In this document: piece by piece, positions 5,934 to 6,715 of the stretch
Layout of the letters: each line of letters begins with the position of its first letter
Numbering within the stretch: position 1 is the stretch's first letter
From: Treponema sp.
GTDB lineage: Bacteria; Spirochaetota; Spirochaetia; Treponematales; Breznakiellaceae
DNA length: 6,715 nucleotides
Direction: 5' to 3'
NCBI GenBank assembly: GCA_009786625.1
Contig: WQRT01000059.1
Span: 1,771 to 8,485, forward strand
Notes under the pieces: generated by a model
What the model saw: the letters and a program-made list of their open reading frames with translations, nothing else
Databases searched by the model: none
Told to the model about the DNA's origin: nothing
Program-made: the position numbers and the translations under genes

Positions 5934-6715
5934 ATGGATACAAGACTTGGTTTAGTTTCGGCGTATTCTCTCCTTTACGGCGTTCACAAACCTTCCGCTT
6001 TGCTTGACAGAGCCGCGTTATTTGGAATAAAAACAGTATCGATATGCGATCTTAACAATCTTTATGGGGTACATTCCTTTATTGAATCAGCCAAAGAAAA
6101 AAATATCCGTCCCATTATCGGAGCCGCAATTTCAATTGATGAAGACTCTAATAAAAAATCCTCATCTTACATTCCTCGTTATCTGCACTGTTTCGCCGAA
6201 AACCGCGCCGGATTCAGCCGTTTATGCGGATTATTGTCCGCCAGAAACAAAGACAAAAAAACATTCAACCCGATACCTATGTTACGCGAAAACTCAAGCG
6301 GTCTTGTCATAGCAGGATTTGACAGTGAAGCGTTGTCGGCGCTCGCGGGAAATGTTAAAAATCTTTTCTGCGCGATCTCTCCTGACAATCTGGGCGGACT
6401 TAAAGCGCATAAAGATTTAAATCTTCCCCTTGCTTTTCTTGACACAAGCGTATTTCTTGAAAACGATGATTTTTCGGTACACAAGGTGTTACGCGCAATC
6501 AGCCTGTTAAAAACGACAGGCAATCTAAAGCCGTGTGATACCGCGGCAAAAGAACGCATCCTTCAGCCTTCAAACAATATCAAATCCCTTCTTGACACAT
6601 GGCCGCAGGCCGCGAAGGGAACCGCGAAAATCGCGGAAGCTTGCGGGTTCAGCGAATTATTCGACGGCTTTATTTTTCCCGGTTACGGCGAAGATCCCGC
6701 AGCCGTTTTAAGAAG
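5934..6715 (+). CDS. dnaE2: DnaE-type DNA polymerase III alpha subunit, DnaE2/ImuC-like (N-terminal part)
   Basis: An open frame from ATG 5934 runs without a stop to the window end (260 codons plus 2 nt). It is the N-terminal PHP domain of a DnaE-family replicative or translesion polymerase: YSLLYG (11-16) matches YSLLDG, CDLNNLYG (38-45) matches the TDxxNLYG turn, IRPIIGA (58-64) matches the IKPIIG strand, and a WPQAAKGTAKIAEACG helix (223-238) plus FPGYG (248-252) mark the approach to the palm. The PHP metal ligands are missing: the HLHVHS motif reads R4-L-G-L-V-S9, and TDH reads C38-D-L. PHP-dependent proofreading or phosphoesterase activity is therefore unlikely. The polymerase active-site aspartates lie beyond the window. 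The start is 4 nt after the imuB-like stop with no clear Shine-Dalgarno, indicating translational coupling. DnaE2/ImuC is favoured over the main replicase by the ImuB-like neighbour; a general dnaE cannot be excluded. Confidence 0.85.
   Translation, partial: MDTRLGLVSAYSLLYGVHKPSALLDRAALFGIKTVSICDLNNLYGVHSFIESAKEKNIRPIIGAAISIDEDSNKKSSSYIPRYLHCFAENRAGFSRLCGLLSARNKDKKTFNPIPMLRENSSGLVIAGFDSEALSALAGNVKNLFCAISPDNLGGLKAHKDLNLPLAFLDTSVFLENDDFSVHKVLRAISLLKTTGNLKPCDTAAKERILQPSNNIKSLLDTWPQAAKGTAKIAEACGFSELFDGFIFPGYGEDPAAVLR

Noticed and set aside
6064..6312. Plus-strand open frame of 82 residues near the right end
   Set aside because: It lies in another frame within the DnaE coding region, which shows clear PHP-domain motifs over the same bases.
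6179..6559. Minus-strand open frame of 126 residues near the right end
   Set aside because: It is antisense to the DnaE homologue, shows no family motif, and is explained by the codon bias of the real gene.
1..6715. CRISPR array, tRNA/rRNA gene, insertion sequence or attachment site
   Set aside because: No spaced direct repeats, cloverleaf-like sequence, transposase frame or terminal inverted repeats were seen; almost all of the window is accounted for by coding sequence.

Overview
The window looks like a bacterial chromosome segment of moderate GC with densely packed genes, AT-rich promoter regions and weak or absent Shine-Dalgarno sequences for several genes. The large Cache-type hybrid histidine kinase with a C-terminal phosphotransfer domain, its output-less dual receiver partner and the codon style fit a host-associated spirochaete (Treponema-like). 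No rRNA or other phylogenetic marker is present, so this assignment is a low-confidence inference.

Layout. Positions 1-50 hold the start of a minus-strand gene whose product begins with a CPFC zinc-knuckle motif; it runs off the window. A 153-bp divergent intergenic region follows (51-203). Next comes a two-gene plus-strand signalling operon: a membrane hybrid histidine kinase (204-3065; Cache-like sensor, HisKA, HATPase, receiver, Hpt) and, 12 nt later, a protein made only of two receiver domains (3078-3926). Together they provide the parts of a multi-step phosphorelay with no output domain in view.

After a 43-nt gap holding a TTGACA/TAGTAT promoter and a perfect 6-4-6 inverted repeat, a second plus-strand operon begins: a DUF72 (YecE-family) TIM-barrel protein (3970-4752), a Y-family DNA polymerase homologue (4745-5929, 8-bp overlap) and the N-terminal part of a DnaE-type polymerase III alpha subunit (5934 to the window end, 4-nt gap). 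The DnaE frame has no stop before the window edge.

The most interesting part is this second operon. The Y-family protein has lost all three catalytic acids (DinB D8, D103 and E104 correspond to N8, G103 and N104), which is the hallmark of ImuB. It is coupled to a DnaE paralogue whose PHP metal ligands are also gone. This resembles the ImuB-DnaE2 (ImuC) mutasome, but no RecA-like ImuA is next to it and a DUF72 protein occupies the first-gene position. I infer a damage-tolerance cassette, probably controlled through the palindrome in its promoter. Its first gene appears to be expressed from a leaderless transcript.
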